Source: Desulfarculaceae bacterium | GTDB lineage: Bacteria; Desulfobacterota; Desulfarculia; Desulfarculales; Desulfarculaceae | Assembly (NCBI GenBank): GCA_021737645.1 | Contig: JAIPDO010000001.1 | Span: forward strand, 62,001-126,000 | Reading direction: 5' to 3' | DNA: 64,000 nucleotides | Shown here: positions 7,523 through 16,500 of the stretch, piece by piece | Position numbering within the stretch: position 1 is the first letter of the stretch | Layout of the letters: every line of letters begins with the position of its first letter | Position numbers and translations under genes: made by a program | Notes under the pieces: generated by a model | What the model was told of the DNA's origin: nothing | The model's input: only the letters and a program-made list of their open reading frames with translations | The model's database searches: none

Positions 7523-8989
7523 TTAGGCCCTCTGCCTCTGGCCCGCCAAAGCTTGGGCCTTTTGGTATATCTGAACGTAGCGGGGTGCTGCCGCTTGCCA
7601 AGAGAAGTCCTGGTCCATGCCGCGGCGCATCAAGCCTTGCCACTGTTCGGGTTGGGCGTAGGCCTCCTTGGCCCGGAGCAGGGCCTGAAGCATGGCCTCC
7701 ATGGTGAAGGGACCAAACTTGAACCCGGTGCCCTCACCCCCCGTCTGGTGATCCACCACCGTATCGGCCAATCCGCCGGTGTCGCGCACCACCGGCACCG
7801 TGCCGTAGCGCAGGGCCTGCATCTGGTGAATGCCGCAGGGCTCGTAACGGCTGGGCACCAGAAGCATGTCCACCCCGGCCATGATGCGGTGGGCCAGGTC
7901 TATATCAAAGCCTATGGTCACCCCCAGGCGGCCGGGATAGCGCTGGGCCAGCTCACTGAGAGCCACATGGTAGTGGTCCTCGCCGTAGCCCATGACCACC
8001 AGGTTTAACCCCATCTCAAAAAAACGTTCCATGCCCGCGGTGATCAAATCCAGGCCCTTGCGGTCTTCCAGGCGGCCCACCACGGCCACCAGGGGCCTTC
8101 CCCCGTCGTCATTGAGGCCGTAAAACTCCATGAGCGCCTGACGGCAGCGGGCCTTGGGGGCCATGTCCTCGCGGCTGTAGTTGGCCTCCAGGCGGCTGTC
8201 CCCCGCCGGGTCCCAAAGCTGGTAGTCGATGCCGTTGACCACGGCGCTCAGGCGATCGCGCCGGGCTCTGAGCACTCCCTCCATGCCGTGGCCCAGTTTG
8301 GGGGTTAGAATCTCCTGGGAATAGGTGTGGGACACCGTGGAGATCATGTCCGCGAACACCAAGCCGCCCTTGAGGAAATTTATCTGTCCGTAAAATTCCA
8401 GGGCCTCGGGAGTGAAATACTCCCACCCCAGCCCGGTGAGCGGCATGTCGTAGTGCCAGAACTGACCCTGGTTGCCCAGGTTGTGCACTGTCATCAGCGA
8501 AGCGCTGGTGTTGAGTTGGGGATCGTCGGCGTAGAGGGTTCGCAGATACACCGGCACCAGGCCGGTGGTCCAATCGTTGGCGTGGAACACGTCGACCTGC
8601 CAGCCCATGGACCGAGCCAGCTCCAGGCAGGCGCGGGAGTAGAAAATAAATCGCTCGGCGTTGTCCTCGTAATCCCCGTAGGCGTTGCCGTAGAGCCCCT
8701 CGCGGTCGAACAGGTGCTCGTGACCGACCAGGTACACCTCCACCCCGGAAGGGTCCCGGTGCCGGTATATTTCGGCCAGGTGGCGCTTCCAGGAAACCGG
8801 CACCTCCAACACCACATCTAGGCGTTCCAGGCCTTGCTCCAGTTCCGGGAGCAAACGGGGCTTGGGCGTAACCACTCCCACGGTGTGCCCCAGGGCGGCC
8901 AAGGCGCGGGGAAGATCGTAGGCGACTTCGGCCAGTCCCCCTACGCGCTTGAAGGGCCAAACCTCTGGAGCCAGAAACAGAACGTGCAT
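7523..8989 (-). CDS. glgA: Glycogen (starch) synthase, GT5 family
   Basis: 488 aa from the ATG at 8989, which has GGAGAG upstream and gives the normal family start MHVLFLAPEV; an in-frame ATG at 9025 would add 12 unneeded residues. It should transfer glucose from ADP-glucose (or UDP-glucose) to growing alpha-1,4-glucan. Visible marks are the N-terminal nucleotide-sugar loop (KRVGGLAEV, residues 14-22), DVFHANDWTTGLVP, VNGIDYQLWDP, VVGRLEDRKGLDL and the C-terminal donor site PSRYEPCGIHQMQALRYG. In E. coli GlgA the loop reads KTGG with Lys15; here position 15 aligns with Arg. No glgB, glgC or glgP is nearby. First gene of a kinase-containing operon. Confidence 0.9.
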   Translation of the reverse strand: MHVLFLAPEVWPFKRVGGLAEVAYDLPRALAALGHTVGVVTPKPRLLPELEQGLERLDVVLEVPVSWKRHLAEIYRHRDPSGVEVYLVGHEHLFDREGLYGNAYGDYEDNAERFIFYSRACLELARSMGWQVDVFHANDWTTGLVPVYLRTLYADDPQLNTSASLMTVHNLGNQGQFWHYDMPLTGLGWEYFTPEALEFYGQINFLKGGLVFADMISTVSHTYSQEILTPKLGHGMEGVLRARRDRLSAVVNGIDYQLWDPAGDSRLEANYSREDMAPKARCRQALMEFYGLNDDGGRPLVAVVGRLEDRKGLDLITAGMERFFEMGLNLVVMGYGEDHYHVALSELAQRYPGRLGVTIGFDIDLAHRIMAGVDMLLVPSRYEPCGIHQMQALRYGTVPVVRDTGGLADTVVDHQTGGEGTGFKFGPFTMEAMLQALLRAKEAYAQPEQWQGLMRRGMDQDFSWQAAAPRYVQIYQKAQALAGQRQRA

Positions 8990-9110
8990 TACCAATCTCT
9001 CCGGTTGATAGCTAAAATATATCATGACCTAGGCCGCGACAAAACAACAGCAAACAAGGTGCCCGTGCGTTGACACTCTCCGGCCGGCGGCGCTAAGGTG
9101 GGGCCAAACT

Positions 9111-10574
9111 ATGAATACGAATAATTTTTCCAAATTTTGGGCTTGGCTTATTCCGGCGGCGGCCGCGATCTGCCTGGCCTGGGCGGTGTTGGGCGGCTAC
9201 CTGGACCTGTTGGCTTGGCAGCGGTCGCCCCAGGACCTGGCCTGGCGCCAATGGCTGGGGTGGTCCCTTTTTATGCGGGGATTGGGCTTGGCGGCGGTGA
9301 TGGCCGCCCTGGTGGGGTGGATTATGTTGCGCCGTCGCCTGGACCGCCGGATCGATGCCATGGTGGAGGCCTGCCACTCCATGGCCCTGGGCGAGCCGTC
9401 CCCACTGCCCGACGCCCCTCAAGGCCTACAGGGCATGGGACGCCTCTCCCTGGCCATCCAGGTGATGCACGAGGCCCTGCTGGACTACCTGAACCTTTAC
9501 CGCCGTTTTTTCGATGCCGCGCCGGACATGTTCCTTTCCCTGGCCCCGGCCGGTCAGCGCATCCTGGACGCCAACACCGCTTTTTGCCGCACCCTGGGTC
9601 TGCTCAAGGACGAGGTGCTGGGCCAGCCGGTGGAGCACTTCGTAAAGTTGGACAAGGGCTGGGACCGGGCTCTCGGCGAGGGCGGAGAGTTGATAATCGG
9701 CCAAATCCAGGGCCCCGGCGGTATCATCAGGGTAGAGGCCAGCATTTCCCTGGAAGGCGGCCCAGGAGGCCAGCCGTGGGTTCTGGGCGCTATTTTGCGC
9801 GACGTGACCCTGCGCGACGCCCTTTACAGCGAGTTATTGCAAAAGTCCACGGCCCTGGAAAAGGCCCTGGAGGAGATAAAAAGCGTGGAAGAGCTAAAAG
9901 ACGAATTCCTCACCACCCTGAGCCATGAGCTGAAGACCCCGCTGGTTTCCCTAAAGGGTTTTTTGCAGCTGCTTCGCCAGGGCAAGGCCTCGGGTGAACA
10001 GGGCCAAAACTATCTGGAGATCTGCTGGCGCAACCTGGGGAAGCTGGAAACCCAGATCAACAACCTTTTGGACCTGGCCCGACTTAGCCACTCCAAGGAA
10101 CAATATTCCCTGGAGCCGGTTGACCTGGCCTCCCTGGTGCGCACTTCGGCTGAGAACCTCCAGGCCGCGGCCGCTGAGCGCAAGGTAAAGCTGGACGTGA
10201 GCCGCTTGCCGGAGCAAGCGCTCCGGATCATGGGCAACCACGGCAAACTGGTGCAACTGGTGGACAACTTGTTGGTCAACGCCGTGAAATACAACAAGGA
10301 GAACGGTGAGGTTCGCCTGGATTTGCACGGGGATGACAACAGCGTGGTGCTCAAGGTGGCCGACTCCGGGGTGGGAATCGACCGAGAGCACATGGCGGTG
10401 ATCTTCAACCGCTTCTACCGGGCCGATCTGAGCGGCACCGGCCGTTTGGAAGGGCTGGGCATCGGTTTAAGCTTGGTTCAGGAGATAGTAAAGCTGCACA
10501 ATGGAGACATAAGAGTGGAAAGTGAGCCGGGCGTGGGAACCACCTTTACCGTCACCTTGGAGGCCTCTCCTTGA
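9111..10574 (+). CDS. Membrane PAS-domain sensor histidine kinase
   Basis: 487 aa. Two membrane helices (about 12-32 and 57-73) bracket a short outside loop, followed by a HAMP-like linker. A PAS domain lies at about 130-235 (FFDAAPDMFLSLAPAG...), then a coiled coil. HisKA has H272 in TLSHELKTPL, and the ATPase boxes are NLLVNAVKYN, DSGVGI and LGIGLSL. It resembles PhoR-type kinases. Its stop overlaps the start of the receiver gene, so the two form a kinase-regulator pair. It is divergent from glgA, and the 121-base gap must hold both promoters. Confidence 0.9.
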   Translation: MNTNNFSKFWAWLIPAAAAICLAWAVLGGYLDLLAWQRSPQDLAWRQWLGWSLFMRGLGLAAVMAALVGWIMLRRRLDRRIDAMVEACHSMALGEPSPLPDAPQGLQGMGRLSLAIQVMHEALLDYLNLYRRFFDAAPDMFLSLAPAGQRILDANTAFCRTLGLLKDEVLGQPVEHFVKLDKGWDRALGEGGELIIGQIQGPGGIIRVEASISLEGGPGGQPWVLGAILRDVTLRDALYSELLQKSTALEKALEEIKSVEELKDEFLTTLSHELKTPLVSLKGFLQLLRQGKASGEQGQNYLEICWRNLGKLETQINNLLDLARLSHSKEQYSLEPVDLASLVRTSAENLQAAAAERKVKLDVSRLPEQALRIMGNHGKLVQLVDNLLVNAVKYNKENGEVRLDLHGDDNSVVLKVADSGVGIDREHMAVIFNRFYRADLSGTGRLEGLGIGLSLVQEIVKLHNGDIRVESEPGVGTTFTVTLEASP

Positions 10575-10948
10575 AACATCCCTTGATACTTCTGGTGGAA
10601 GACGACGAGGACATCGCCGCTTTGTATGGGGATGTTCTCAGCGGCGAGGGCATGGAGGTGGTGCTCTGCCGCAGCCGGGGGCAGGCCCGCAACTGGTGGC
10701 AGAGAACCCAGCGTCAGCCCGACTTGGTGATCCTGGACGTGCGCCTGCCCGACGGCAATGGACTGGACCTGTGTTGCGAGCTGGGCGAAATGGGCTCGGG
10801 CGCTCCCCACCCTCCGGTTCTGGTGCTCAGCGCCCACGGCGACCCCCGCATGCCGGTTTTGTGCAAACAGGCCGGCGCCTCTGAATTCATGGATAAAATG
10901 GAAGGCCTGGACAAGCTTCTGGGCAACGTCTACAAATTACTATCATAA
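10571..10948 (+). CDS. Single-domain response regulator (receiver)
   Basis: 125 aa, starting at TTG 10571, which overlaps the kinase stop by 4 bases (TTGA); this implies translational coupling. It is a CheY-like receiver only: acidic pair D11/D12, phospho-acceptor D56 in LVILDVRLPDG, a switch serine in VLVLSAHGD and a late lysine in FMDKMEG. There is no DNA-binding or enzymatic output domain, so the signal must pass by protein contact, either to another kinase in a relay or to an effector. The following 390 bases hold no gene. Confidence 0.88.
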   Translation: MKHPLILLVEDDEDIAALYGDVLSGEGMEVVLCRSRGQARNWWQRTQRQPDLVILDVRLPDGNGLDLCCELGEMGSGAPHPPVLVLSAHGDPRMPVLCKQAGASEFMDKMEGLDKLLGNVYKLLS

Positions 10949-11338
10949 TTTACCAATACCACCCATCGGCCAAACTTCGGGCTATTCTTACCTAAAAAGT
11001 TCACATCTATGTTATCGGGAATTTTAGCCCGATTTATTTAGGGCACTATTGCCTTGTTTAATTGTAGAGGCACGCATTGCGGAAGTTGTGCCTCACTGCG
11101 AATCCTATCGGTCTCACAATGCAAAACACCGGCAAAAAGTAAGTCTAACCACGCGAACCCCTTGAAATATAAAGCTATGTCATTTATGACATAGCACATA
11201 AAAAAAGGAGCGCGCCTTTGTTTGTCATCCTCCCTGCCTGCCCCTCTAGGGAAAATGTCGCACTCAGGCGCGCATCCTGATTGGAAATAAATGCAAAACG
11301 CAGGCCAAATGCTGGAAAGCGGGCCACCGTTACAATTT
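10949..11338. other. Non-coding region with three inverted repeats
   Basis: No credible protein gene. Three structures are visible. GAGGCAC...GTGCCTC (11067-11094) has a 14-base loop. A perfect palindrome GCTATGTCAT-TT-ATGACATAGC lies at 11174-11195. A long stem pairs 11206-11217 with 11266-11278 (12 pairs, one bulged A, GCGCGCCT/AGGCGCGC core), and its loop contains CCC-TCTA-GGG. The region looks less GC-rich than the genes. It could be a small RNA, a set of operators, or both; direction is unknown. Confidence 0.5.
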
Positions 11339-11536
11339 TTATCTGCGGCGAATCAGACTCCAGCCCACCAGCATGAACACCACCCCGGCGATACCCACTA
11401 CAACGACGAAGGAAACCCCGGCCATCATGTTACCTTGGCTCCAGGCTTGGTCCACCACAAAGCCGAACAACGGCACGGTCAGGCCAATAAATAAAAATCC
11501 GATTAAGGCCAGTACCAATCCAGCTTTTCTGTGCAT
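11339..11536 (-). CDS. Small two-helix membrane protein
   Basis: 65 aa from the ATG at 11536 (GGGTGGAAG just upstream); a TTG at 11563 is a possible longer start. Two membrane helices are evident, about residues 4-24 (AGLVLALIGFLFIGL...) and 38-60 (VSFVVVVGIAGVVFMLVGW), with basic ends (HRK at the N-terminus, RRR at the C-terminus). No family is recognised and no function can be given. It sits alone between the structured intergenic region and the surA-like gene, on the same strand as the latter, 68 bases beyond it. Confidence 0.6.
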   Translation of the reverse strand: MHRKAGLVLALIGFLFIGLTVPLFGFVVDQAWSQGNMMAGVSFVVVVGIAGVVFMLVGWSLIRRR

Positions 11537-11604
11537 CTTCCACCCGTTGCGCTTGCCGGGCAAGACTCGGAGCTATAAAGCAGCCGCCAAAAGGATCGCC
11601 CTGG

Positions 11605-12588
11605 CTAATCTATGATCTTGACGTAGTTTTCCGAACGCAGTTGCTTCATCCACTCCTTGAAGCGCTTCTCGGTCTTTTGCTGGGCCAACTTGGATCTGAT
11701 TTGCTCTTTAACCTGATCCAGCGCCAGTTCCTTGTTTCCCTTACGGCCGATTAGCTTCATGATAACAAATCCTTGGGGGATCTGTAACACTTCACTCACC
11801 TGGCCGGCCTTCAACTCGCCCAGGGCCTGGCGCATGCTGGGCAAAAGATCATCCGCTTTCACCGGCCCCAGACGGCCGCCCCGCTCCGCCCCCGGCCCCT
11901 GGGAGTATTTCTGGGCGAGTTTGGAGAAGTCTTCGCCGCCTTTGATCTTTTGCAAGATATTTTCAGCATTTTGGCGCACCGCGTTCTCAGCGTTTAGCCC
12001 GGCCTGAGGGTCCACCCTTAAAAAGATGGCCATCATATCGACCTCGTCCATGTTCTGGAACTGGTCATAGTGGGCTTTGTAGTACTGCTCCACCTCAGCG
12101 TCGCTGATAACCACGTTCTTTTTCACCTCTTGGTTAATCAGACGCTGCTTGAGAATGTCGCGGCGCAGGTCCTCACGATACTCCTTGAGGGTCATTCCCT
12201 GGCGGCTCAGGCTGGCCACGAAGTCCTCGTCACTGAGTTTGTTGGACTGCTTGATGCGGTCAATATAACGATCAAGTTCCTGGTCATAGACCACCAGACC
12301 TGACTTCTTGACCTCTTTGGCGAAGATCTTTTGGTCGATCATCCGCTCCAGGGCCATGCGCCGGACCTGGGCCGGCGGCACCCCGCCGCCCCTCTGGGTG
12401 GCCTCCATGCGGGCCAAGTCCATCTTCAACCGGCGAATGGCCCGATCCAGGTCCAAGGAGGTGACTACTTCGTCGTCAACGATGGCCACCACCCGGTTGA
12501 CCACCACTTCCTCGGCATGGACCCACCCCACGGGAAGCGCCAAAATAACCGCCAAAAGGAAGCAACATACGAAACGCTGCGGCATCAT
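11605..12588 (-). CDS. SurA-like periplasmic peptidyl-prolyl isomerase/chaperone
   Basis: 327 aa. The signal peptide covers residues 1-25 (cleavage after VHA), so it acts in the periplasm. A SurA N-terminal chaperone domain follows (about 28-160, starting VVNRVVAIVDDEVVTSLDL), then one parvulin rotamase domain (about 178-280, with DFSKLAQKYSQGPGAERGGRLG and the substrate-loop GFVIMKLIG). E. coli SurA has two rotamase domains; this has one. It probably assists outer-membrane protein folding. The ATG overlaps the stop of the upstream lipoprotein gene (ATGA), placing it third in an mfd-led operon. Confidence 0.87.
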   Translation of the reverse strand: MMPQRFVCCFLLAVILALPVGWVHAEEVVVNRVVAIVDDEVVTSLDLDRAIRRLKMDLARMEATQRGGGVPPAQVRRMALERMIDQKIFAKEVKKSGLVVYDQELDRYIDRIKQSNKLSDEDFVASLSRQGMTLKEYREDLRRDILKQRLINQEVKKNVVISDAEVEQYYKAHYDQFQNMDEVDMMAIFLRVDPQAGLNAENAVRQNAENILQKIKGGEDFSKLAQKYSQGPGAERGGRLGPVKADDLLPSMRQALGELKAGQVSEVLQIPQGFVIMKLIGRKGNKELALDQVKEQIRSKLAQQKTEKRFKEWMKQLRSENYVKIID

Positions 12589-13571
12589 TTACTCCTTACA
12601 GGGGCCAGCCGGCCTTCTTCCAAGAATTGCTGGTCATAGATTATATCGGATTTGGCCTTAAGCTCCTCCAGCAGGGATATTGCCAGGGCCTCCTGCTTTT
12701 GAGCCACCAAATTCTTTTGTATCTCCGGCGCGGCCTGGGTCAGGCTGAGCGCCATTGCCGGACGCTTGGCCTTAACCCTTACCACGTGAAAACCATAGGG
12801 GCTGGGCAAGGGTCCGGCCAGTTGGCCCGGCTTGAGGGCGAAAACCTTTTTCTCCAGGCCCGGCGGCATATGTCCCCGGCTGAGCCAGGTAGGCTGCCCG
12901 CCCCCGGCCAGGGGTGCGCCCATCTGGTCCGCGGCCAGGCTCATGTCCATACCTTCCTGCACCTGGTTCACCAGTTTCTGGGCCAGAGGCTTGCTGGGCA
13001 ACAGCGCATGCTGGGCCAATATCTGCTCCGGCCGGTGGAACTCACTACGGTGATCCCGGTAAAAGGCGGCGATTTCATTGGGCGTCACCCGGATTCTGGG
13101 GCGCAGGATCAGGCGCAAGGCCTTTTCCATAAGCAATTGTTCGGCCAACTCCCGGCGCCACTGCTCCAGGCTGATGCCGTGGATGGCCAAATTGTGCTTT
13201 AAAGCCTCCGGATCCAGTCTACTGAGTAGTTGCTCCTCGCGCTTGTCCAACTCTTCGGGCAGCAGGACCACCCCCTGGCGCTCGGCCTCGGCCAATACCA
13301 GGGCCCGGCCCACCAAATCTTCCACCACCGCCCGCCTCAACTCCGGTTCCAACAGGGCGGGGTCGCCACCCAGTCCCATGAAGGCGGCCCTGGAATTGAA
13401 TTCTGCCAGAGTTAGCGGCTTGCCGTCCACCCGGGCCACGGCAGGAGGCCCCTCGGGATCTCCAGATGAGCAGGCCGCCAAAACCAGGGCCAGCAGAATC
13501 CCCACGGCCCAAAGTATACCCCTGGGAACCCGCCGGGCGGCCATCTGCTGGGATGTTATTAATCCCGCCAT
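12585..13571 (-). CDS. PpiC-type peptidyl-prolyl isomerase lipoprotein
   Basis: 328 aa from the ATG at 13571; a GTG at 13592 overlapping mfd and an ATG at 13544 are alternatives. A hydrophobic segment ends in the lipobox LAAC (ALVLAACSSGD), so the protein is likely lipid-anchored in a membrane facing the periplasm. SurA-N-like region: PAVARVDGKPLTLAEFNS. A parvulin domain follows (EQILAQHALLPSKP, GGGQPTWLSRGHMPPGLEKKVF, YGFHVVRVKAKRP). It precedes the SurA-like gene with a 4-base overlap, so the two foldases are made together and may work as a pair. Confidence 0.85.
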   Translation of the reverse strand: MAGLITSQQMAARRVPRGILWAVGILLALVLAACSSGDPEGPPAVARVDGKPLTLAEFNSRAAFMGLGGDPALLEPELRRAVVEDLVGRALVLAEAERQGVVLLPEELDKREEQLLSRLDPEALKHNLAIHGISLEQWRRELAEQLLMEKALRLILRPRIRVTPNEIAAFYRDHRSEFHRPEQILAQHALLPSKPLAQKLVNQVQEGMDMSLAADQMGAPLAGGGQPTWLSRGHMPPGLEKKVFALKPGQLAGPLPSPYGFHVVRVKAKRPAMALSLTQAAPEIQKNLVAQKQEALAISLLEELKAKSDIIYDQQFLEEGRLAPVRSK

Positions 13572-13581
13572 GTTACCGGCT

Positions 13582-16500
13582 CTAGTTACCACCGCGGCTG
13601 ATGTATTGCAAGAACTGCTTGGCCTGTTCCAGGGGCGGACGGTCCGTGGCCAAGGTCAGCTTGACCCGGCCATCGGGGAACACCCGCACCTTGTTGGGCT
13701 GCTCCTGGGCCATGGCCAATAGCCGGTCCAGGTTCAGGCCCTCGGTTTGGGTGAAATAGGCCATGAGGCCGTCGCTGGACAGATCCAGGCGGTCCGAGCG
13801 CATGCGGCGCAAAAGCACCTTGAGGTCCACCCCGGCCAACAAGTTGCCCGCCGCCGCCGGAGGAGGCCCGAAGCGGTCACCCATCTCGGCGGCCACCTGG
13901 TCCAGTTGCTCGGGACTGCGCACCCCGCTGAGGCGGCGGTACAGGCTCAAACGCACCTCCGGGTCGGGCACGTAGCTCTCGGGCAAATGGGCGGGCAGGC
14001 CCAGCTTTAGCTCGGGCTCCGGCCCCTCGGGCGGGGCCTCGCCCTTGAGCCGGGCGATGGCTTCTTCCAGCATGCGCAAATACAGCTCGTAGCCCACCTC
14101 GGCGGCCACCCCGCTCTGAGCCTCGCCCAGCATGTTGCCCGCCCCGCGAATCTGCAAGTCGTGCATGGCGATGGCGAAGCCGGCCCCCAGTTGGGTGAAG
14201 TCCATGAGCGCCTTGAGCCGCTTGGCCGCCTGGCGGCTGAGGCTCTGCTCCGAGCGCACGAAAAGGTAGGCATAGGCGCGGCGTCCCGAGCGCCCCACCC
14301 TGCCCCGCAGCTGGTAAATCTGGCTCAGGCCGAATTTGTCGGCGTTGTTGACGATAATGGTGTTGGCGCTGGGGATGTCCAGGCCGGACTCGATGATGGT
14401 GGTGCACACCAGCACGTCCAACTCCCGGCGCACGAAGCTCATCATCACCCGCTCCAACTCCTTTTCGGGAAGCTGGCCGTGAGCCACCCCCACTCGGGCG
14501 CTGGGCACCAGGCGCTGCACCATGGTGGCCATTTTGCCGATGTCCTGCACCCGGTTGTGCACCAGGAACACCTGGCCTTCGCGGGCCATCTCCCGCTCCA
14601 CCGCCTGGGCCATGGCCTTGGGGGTGAAGGCGGCCACGTAGGTCTTGATGGCCTGGCGGTCGGCCGGAGGGGTGTTGATCACACTCAGGTCCCGAAGGCC
14701 CGAAAGGCTCATCTGCAGGGTGCGGGGGATGGGTGTGGCGGTGAGGGTGAGCACGTCCACCAAGCGGCGCATTTTCTTTAGCCGCTCTTTGTCCTTGACC
14801 CCGAAGCGCTGCTCCTCATCCACCACCATGAGGCCCAGATCGTTGAACTCCACGTCCTTGGAGAGCAGGCGGTGGGTGCCGATAACGATATCCACTGTGC
14901 CGGCCTTGAGCCCGGCCAAAACTTCCCGCTGCTGGGACGCGGTCTTGAAGCGGCTGAGGGAAGCCACCTCCAGGGGCTGATCCACCAAGCGCTCCACAAA
15001 GGTCTGATAGTGCTGTTCGGCCAGCACCGTGGTGGGGACCAAAAAGGCCACCTGGCGTCCCTGCATGGCCACCAGATAGGCGGCGCGCAGGGAAACCTCG
15101 GTCTTGCCGAAGCCCACGTCGCCGCACACCAGCCGGTCCATGGGCTTGGGGGCCGCCAGGTCGGCCAGCACGTCCTGAATGGCCCGGGCCTGGTCCGGGG
15201 TCTCCTCCCAGGGGAAACCGGCCTCGAACTCACGGAACCCGCTGTCCGGCGGGGTGAAGGACTTGCCCTTGGCCACGCTGCGGGCGGCGTATAGCTCCAC
15301 CAAATCGTGGGCGATGGCCTCCACCGCCTTTTTGGCCCGGCCCTTTACCCTGAGCCAGGCCCGCCCGCCCAGGCGGTCCAGCTTGGGCTTGGCGTCCTCG
15401 GGGCCGCGGTATTTGCTGATCAGCCCCATGCGGTCGGCGGGCAGATAGAGCTTGTCGCCACCGGCGAAACTCAGATGCAAAAAGTCGCTCTCCGCAGCGC
15501 CCACGGCCACGGTGGTGAGCCCTTCGTAGCGGCCAACCCCATGGTCCATGTGCACCACCAGGTTGCCCGGCTCCATGTCGTCCAGGGCGGCCAGCATCTC
15601 GCTGAGGCGCGGCGGGGCCTTGTGGCGCACCACCCGGGGCGCGCCGAACACCTCGTCCTCGGTGATAAAGCACACCGGCAGCTCGGCCGGAGCCAGCCCG
15701 GCGGTGAGCACCCCGTCCATGAGGAACAGGGGCGCCTCCCCCGGCGCGATGGGCCAAGTCTCCGAGGCCACCCCCACCACTTTCACCGCCACCTCGCGCT
15801 CACTGAGCAACTCGGCCAGGCGCTCCACCTGGGAGCGGGAGCGGCACACCAGGGTCACGCTGCGCCCCTGTTCCCGCTGCGCCCCCACCCAGCCCAGGAA
15901 ACGGGTGATCACCGATCCCTCGCCACCGCGCTTGAGGTCCTGGTGCAGGCCGGGGAAGGTCTCGGCCTTCAGGCGCACCAGAGGCGCGTCGCCCGGCTCT
16001 TCCAGGCCCATGGCCAGAGCCCGGCACAGCAGGTGGGGCCGTTCGCCCAGGCGCTGGGCCATTTGGCCGTAAGTGCGCCTGAGCATGGGCGGAGCCAGCA
16101 CCAAACGGCCGTCTTCCCGGGCCTCTTCGAATTGCCGCTCCATCTCCTCGGCCTCGCCCTTCAGGCGGTTGTCCACCTCGGCGGGCTCCAGAATGTAGAA
16201 CCAGGCGTCTTCCGGCAAATAGGTGAAGATGTCCCCGGCGTTTTTGAAAAACACCGGCAGCAATGACTCCAACCCGCTGAAGGGGGCGCGCAGTTCGATC
16301 TTTTCCACCAACTCGGCCAGGCGTCGGGTGGAAAGCCCCTCTTCCCGGGCCAGCTTGCGCAGGCGTCCCGCCGCCCGCTTGGCTGCCTCGGGGGACAGCT
16401 CCACCGGCAGGCAGGGGATCAGCCCGGCCTCGCGCAGAGGGAGTTGGGACCGCTGGTCGCTGGGGTCGAAACGCCTGAGGCTCTCGATCTCGTCGCCGAA

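Noticed and set aside
6269-8008. Long open frame (579 codons) on the plus strand
   Set aside because: It lies wholly opposite the GAF kinase and glgA, has low-complexity His/Gly/Leu-rich composition, and shows no ribosome site or family motif.
9070-9098. TTGACA with a 17-base spacer to CTAAGG before the PAS kinase
   Set aside because: The -10 is poor, and transcription from it would start at or after the likely ribosome site at 9096-9103.
11218-11280. 20-codon reading frame with TTG start after AAAAAAGGAG
   Set aside because: The ribosome-site bases also form the 12-pair stem at 11206-11278, the start is TTG and the peptide has no known features.
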